Origin: an uncultured Treponema sp.
GTDB lineage: Bacteria > Spirochaetota > Spirochaetia > Treponematales > Treponemataceae
Direction of reading: 5' to 3'
Assembly: GCA_905372345.1 (NCBI GenBank)
Contig: CAJPPE010000056.1
Location: forward strand, 1-8,435
Length of the DNA stretch: 8,435 nucleotides
Positions 6,090 to 8,435 of the stretch are shown piece after piece. Position numbers and translations under genes: made by a program. Below the pieces are notes generated by a model. The model made no database searches. It was given only the letters and a program-made list of their open reading frames with translations, and had not been told where the DNA came from. Every line of letters begins with the position of its first letter. Within the stretch, counting starts at the first letter, position 1.

Positions 6090-7370
6090 TTAGTTAGTTT
6101 TTTTCTGTGTAAGTTTCATTATAACATAAAAAACCGCTCCGACTACAAGACCGCCTAAACCGAATAAAATCTTGTCCCAGCTTGAATTATATAAAAGCCA
6201 AAGGCTTATTCCTACCGCCAAAAGGGAAACAACATAAACGCCGGGAATTCTAAAAGAGCCTTTCATACCGCGTTTTCTGAATACTAAGATTGCAAGACAG
6301 GTCGGTATATATTGGGCAAATCGGGAAACAACCGAAATTGCAGCAAGTTTTGAAAAACTGCCCGTTAAGCAAACCAAGGCTGTCAAGGCGGTTGTTAAAA
6401 TAACCGAAATATAAGGAACATCTTTTTTATTTCTTTTAGTTACAAACTTGGGCAAAAAACCGTCGTCAGCAAGAGCTACGGCACTTCGAGGAGCTAAGAA
6501 AGAAGAAGCAACATTTATTCCGCCTATTGAAACCAAGGTTCCGGTTGTAACAACGGCTTTTGCAACGGGACCTAAAAACTTTGCAGCAGCATCTGCAACA
6601 GGAGCCTCGCTTGCTGTAAGTCCATCACCCAAAATACCTATGGCAACTACTTGAATAAGTATATAAAAAACGGAAACACCGCTGATTACCAAAACAATAG
6701 CAAGAGGAATATTTTTTTCGGGCTTATCCATATCTTCAGCAGCAACGGCAATAGATTCAAACCCCGTAAAGGCATAAAAAATTAAAAGAGCAGCAGCTCC
6801 AAAAGATGTTGTAGTTAAGGCAGCTACCGACTGCATAGGTTGAAAATTATCACCTTTGATAAAAAAGATACCTAAAAGAATAAAGAAGATAAGAGGTACT
6901 AATTTTCCTATTGTAATAACATTGTTTACGATTTTTGAAATTCGTACTCCAGCAATGTTCATCAATCCTAAAAACAAAAGAATAGCTACGGCTATAACGC
7001 TTCGCCAAAAAGGTGTTGCAGCTAAAGGAAATACACTTCCTAAAGCTGTGGGAAAACCTACAGCCATTGCAGCCCAAGCGATAACCATTATTGCCCATTT
7101 CATAAAGCCTACTTCAAAACCGACGAATTCTCCGAAGGCTTCTTTTGCATAAACATAAGGGCCGCCGTTCTTTTTAAACAAGCCTCCTGCTTCAGCAAAA
7201 CAAAGTGCAATCAAAATAACCAAAACGGCATCGAATAAAATAACTCCGATACTCGATACACCGACCAATTTGGCGGCCTTTCCCGGAAGCAAAAATATTC
7301 CGGTACCGACAATGGCATTTACGCCAAGAAGGCAAATACTTAAAAGTCCTAATTTACCTTTATTTTCCAT
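6090..7370 (-). CDS. APC-superfamily amino-acid/amine permease
   Basis: A 426-residue inner-membrane transporter with about 12 hydrophobic segments (roughly 8-30, 38-60, 84-108, 122-143, 150-171, 188-210, 222-246, 270-293, 320-337, 341-363, 374-393, 399-418), the LeuT-fold count for APC proteins. The unwound TM1 motif is GTGIF (22-26), and TM6 carries FYAFTGFE (198-205) followed by the conserved AAEDMDKPEKNIP loop. K156 in TM5 (IGKLVP) lies where proton-coupled ApcT has its K158, suggesting H+ rather than Na+ coupling; this is my by-eye alignment. Substrate cannot be read from the sequence. The adjacent gamma-glutamyl hydrolase suggests an amine, GABA or gamma-glutamyl compound. The ATG at 7370 has AAGGAG 6 nt upstream; the TTG at 7376 falls in that spacer. 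It is 52 bp after the hydrolase, probably the same mRNA, and ends in the terminator at 6002-6051. Confidence 0.95.
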   Translation of the reverse strand: MENKGKLGLLSICLLGVNAIVGTGIFLLPGKAAKLVGVSSIGVILFDAVLVILIALCFAEAGGLFKKNGGPYVYAKEAFGEFVGFEVGFMKWAIMVIAWAAMAVGFPTALGSVFPLAATPFWRSVIAVAILLFLGLMNIAGVRISKIVNNVITIGKLVPLIFFILLGIFFIKGDNFQPMQSVAALTTTSFGAAALLIFYAFTGFESIAVAAEDMDKPEKNIPLAIVLVISGVSVFYILIQVVAIGILGDGLTASEAPVADAAAKFLGPVAKAVVTTGTLVSIGGINVASSFLAPRSAVALADDGFLPKFVTKRNKKDVPYISVILTTALTALVCLTGSFSKLAAISVVSRFAQYIPTCLAILVFRKRGMKGSFRIPGVYVVSLLAVGISLWLLYNSSWDKILFGLGGLVVGAVFYVIMKLTQKKTN

Positions 7371-7376
7371 TTTCAA

Positions 7377-7382
7377 CTCCTT
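7377..7382 (-). promoter_or_regulatory. Ribosome binding site of the permease
   Basis: AAGGAG on the minus strand, 6 nt before the ATG at 7370. It rules out the TTG at 7376, which directly abuts it. Confidence 0.85.
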
Positions 7383-7422
7383 ATATTGAAATATGATAGA
7401 TAGATTAAACAGCCGGAATCAG

Positions 7423-8148
7423 CTAACAACGATTTATAAATTCTTTAAATAGATCCAATGACGCCTTATGTACGGCCGCCGTCATTTCAGGATGGAACTG
7501 AACTCCCATCATAAAACCCTCTCCTGTGTATTCGATGGCTTCAACCACGCCGTCAGGCGCATAAGCCGTAATTTTAAAATCCTTTGCGAGGTCTTTTACA
7601 GCCATGTGATGATAAGAATTAACCATATCTTCCTTGCCGAAAACTTTTTGCATAATTGAATTAGCTTCGGTCTTGATAGAATGAGTGCGTTCCTGCGGGC
7701 GGGCTTTTTGAATATGCTGTATTTGAATATCTCTTTTTATTAGTGAAAGATCTTGATAAAGTGAGCCGCCGAAGGCAATATTTAAAATCTGCATTCCCCT
7801 GCATATCCCCAAAATCGGCTTTTTTAAAGCCTTAGCTGCTTTGATAAGTCTCAGTTCATAAACATCCCTCTTAGGAAGAATTTCTCCAAGACAGGAAAGC
7901 GGCTCTTCATTAAAAAAATGAGGCTCGACATCATGCCCGCCCATAATGATAATCCCTGAAAGATTTTCAAGCTGTCTTTGAATAGCATCTTCATCATCAA
8001 TTATAGGGAGCATAAGGGGAACTCCTCCTGCAGCCAGCACCGCATTTACGTAGTCGGCATTGGTGTACATTCTTTCATAACCTGCAAAAAGACTTTGCGA
8101 GGTTTCATAAAGGCAGCTGCCTGTAATTCCTATAAGCGGTTTTTTCAT
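7423..8148 (-). CDS. Gamma-glutamyl-gamma-aminobutyrate hydrolase family protein (peptidase C26, class I glutamine amidotransferase fold)
   Basis: A 241-residue cytoplasmic enzyme of the PuuD-like family, which hydrolyses the gamma-glutamyl bond of conjugates such as gamma-glutamyl-GABA. The nucleophile elbow GICRGMQ (114-120) gives Cys116, and QFHPE (217-221) gives His219 and Glu221, a complete Cys-His-Glu triad. Other family marks are the start KPLIGITG (3-10), IIIMGGHDVEPHFF (66-79), LGICRGMQILNIAFGGSLYQDL (113-134) and NSYHHMAVK (177-185). The length matches PuuD (about 250 residues). The start is supported by AGGAG (8155-8159) 6 nt before the ATG. With the permease 52 bp downstream it suggests uptake plus deglutamylation. 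No puuA-type ligase, PuuB oxidase or PuuC dehydrogenase is in view, so the exact substrate is open. The alternative roles in this family (folate polyglutamate or peptidoglycan-derived gamma-glutamyl peptides) cannot be excluded. Confidence 0.94.
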   Translation of the reverse strand: MKKPLIGITGSCLYETSQSLFAGYERMYTNADYVNAVLAAGGVPLMLPIIDDEDAIQRQLENLSGIIIMGGHDVEPHFFNEEPLSCLGEILPKRDVYELRLIKAAKALKKPILGICRGMQILNIAFGGSLYQDLSLIKRDIQIQHIQKARPQERTHSIKTEANSIMQKVFGKEDMVNSYHHMAVKDLAKDFKITAYAPDGVVEAIEYTGEGFMMGVQFHPEMTAAVHKASLDLFKEFINRC

Positions 8149-8154
8149 AATAAA

Positions 8155-8159
8155 CTCCT
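8155..8159 (-). promoter_or_regulatory. Ribosome binding site of the gamma-glutamyl hydrolase
   Basis: AGGAG on the minus strand, 6 nt before the ATG at 8148. Confidence 0.85.
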
Positions 8160-8173
8160 GTAATAGTTTTGAA

Positions 8174-8188
8174 AGGATTAAAAATCCT
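8174..8188. other. Small AT-rich hairpin upstream of the hydrolase
   Basis: AGGATT (8174-8179) and AATCCT (8183-8188) form a 6-bp stem with an AAA loop, between the end of the upstream gene and the hydrolase ribosome binding site. There is no U-run on either side, so it is unlikely to be a strong terminator. It could be a weak attenuator or chance. Confidence 0.35.
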
Positions 8189-8200
8189 ATTGTATTCGGA

Positions 8201-8435
8201 TTACTTCCACTTTAAAAGCTTTTTTATTTTTTTCCCGTATCGGTCTTTTAAAGAAGAATAGATATAATTTTCGCCTATCTTTGCGGCAATTGCAATTTTC
8301 ATGATGGATTTTTTAAGATATTTTATTTTTGCCGACCTGTAAATAAATAAGATCAAGTTGATTATCGGCAGTATAAGTATGACAACAAGCTGAGGAATAC
8401 CGATAAATAACGAAAGGACTCCCAAAATCATAGGA
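8201..8435 (-). CDS. Unrecognised membrane protein, C-terminal fragment (cut by window edge)
   Basis: An open frame enters from the right edge and stops at 8201. About 78 codons are visible. The first 30 or so are strongly hydrophobic (LSLFIGIPQLVVILILPIINLILFIY), fitting one long or two short membrane segments. The rest is a lysine-rich cytosolic-type tail (RSAKIKYLKKSIMKIAIAAKIGENYIYSSLKDRYGKKIKKLLKWK). An in-frame ATG at 8431 has no visible Shine-Dalgarno, and the frame stays open to the window end, so the true start is probably outside. I do not recognise the family. It ends 52 bp before the hydrolase on the same strand, with no strong terminator between, so it may belong to the same transcription unit. 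Confidence 0.5.
   Translation of the reverse strand, partial: PMILGVLSLFIGIPQLVVILILPIINLILFIYRSAKIKYLKKSIMKIAIAAKIGENYIYSSLKDRYGKKIKKLLKWK

Noticed and set aside
6448..7152. Several open frames on both strands inside the permease gene
   Set aside because: They overlap a confidently identified transporter and match no family; they are alternative readings of it.
7371..7376. TTG start of the permease at 7376
   Set aside because: It abuts the AAGGAG ribosome binding site, which is correctly spaced for the ATG at 7370.
7468..8163. Plus-strand open frames opposite the hydrolase
   Set aside because: They run antisense to a gene with a full catalytic triad and have no ribosome binding sites or family resemblance.
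1..8435. CRISPR array, tRNA, rRNA, riboswitch or complete insertion sequence
   Set aside because: No regularly spaced repeats, cloverleaf, conserved riboswitch core, or transposase flanked by inverted repeats was seen. The only candidate mobile gene is the fragment at the left edge.

Overview
The window looks like chromosomal DNA of an oral or host-associated Treponema, most likely T. denticola or a close relative. It is AT-rich, with signal peptides and extracytoplasmic beta-sandwich proteins of spirochaete type. At its left edge it carries the start of an Rpn-type PD-(D/E)XK gene of the family TIGR01784, whose model I recall being named for its T. denticola members. The species call is inference from recognition, not from a search.

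Layout from left to right. Positions 1-158 (minus) hold the first 52 codons of the Rpn/PD-(D/E)XK gene. A 179-bp divergent intergenic region follows, with a good sigma-70-like promoter for a non-haem ferritin gene (338-820, plus). Ferritin converges on deoC (874-1524, minus), and the two share one bidirectional intrinsic terminator (833-865). Every other gene lies on the minus strand. In transcription order these are: the C-terminal end of an unrecognised membrane-anchored protein (8435-8201); a class I amidotransferase-fold gamma-glutamyl hydrolase of the PuuD/peptidase C26 type (8148-7423); an APC-superfamily amino-acid/amine permease (7370-6090) ending in an intrinsic terminator; then, behind its own near-consensus promoter, an exported LamG-like/FN3 protein (5862-4324), overlapped by 11 nt by a 908-residue TPR protein (4334-1608); and finally deoC.

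Three functional units can be proposed. (1) Iron storage by a ferritin with a complete ferroxidase site. (2) Import of a small amine or amino acid coupled to hydrolysis of gamma-glutamyl conjugates, from the hydrolase and permease 52 bp apart. (3) A translationally coupled pair: an exported carbohydrate-binding-like beta-sandwich protein, and a large cytoplasmic TPR scaffold with an acidic, proline-rich linker and an unrecognised C-terminal helical domain. This pair is the least explained part of the window. Its promoter is placed so that the mRNA would start only about 4-6 nt before the ATG, with no Shine-Dalgarno, so the first cistron may be translated in a near-leaderless way. The linker of the TPR protein also carries three copies of a ten-residue acidic motif.

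I see no CRISPR array, tRNA, rRNA, complete insertion sequence or phage gene. Most of the window is ordinary chromosomal housekeeping and accessory content.
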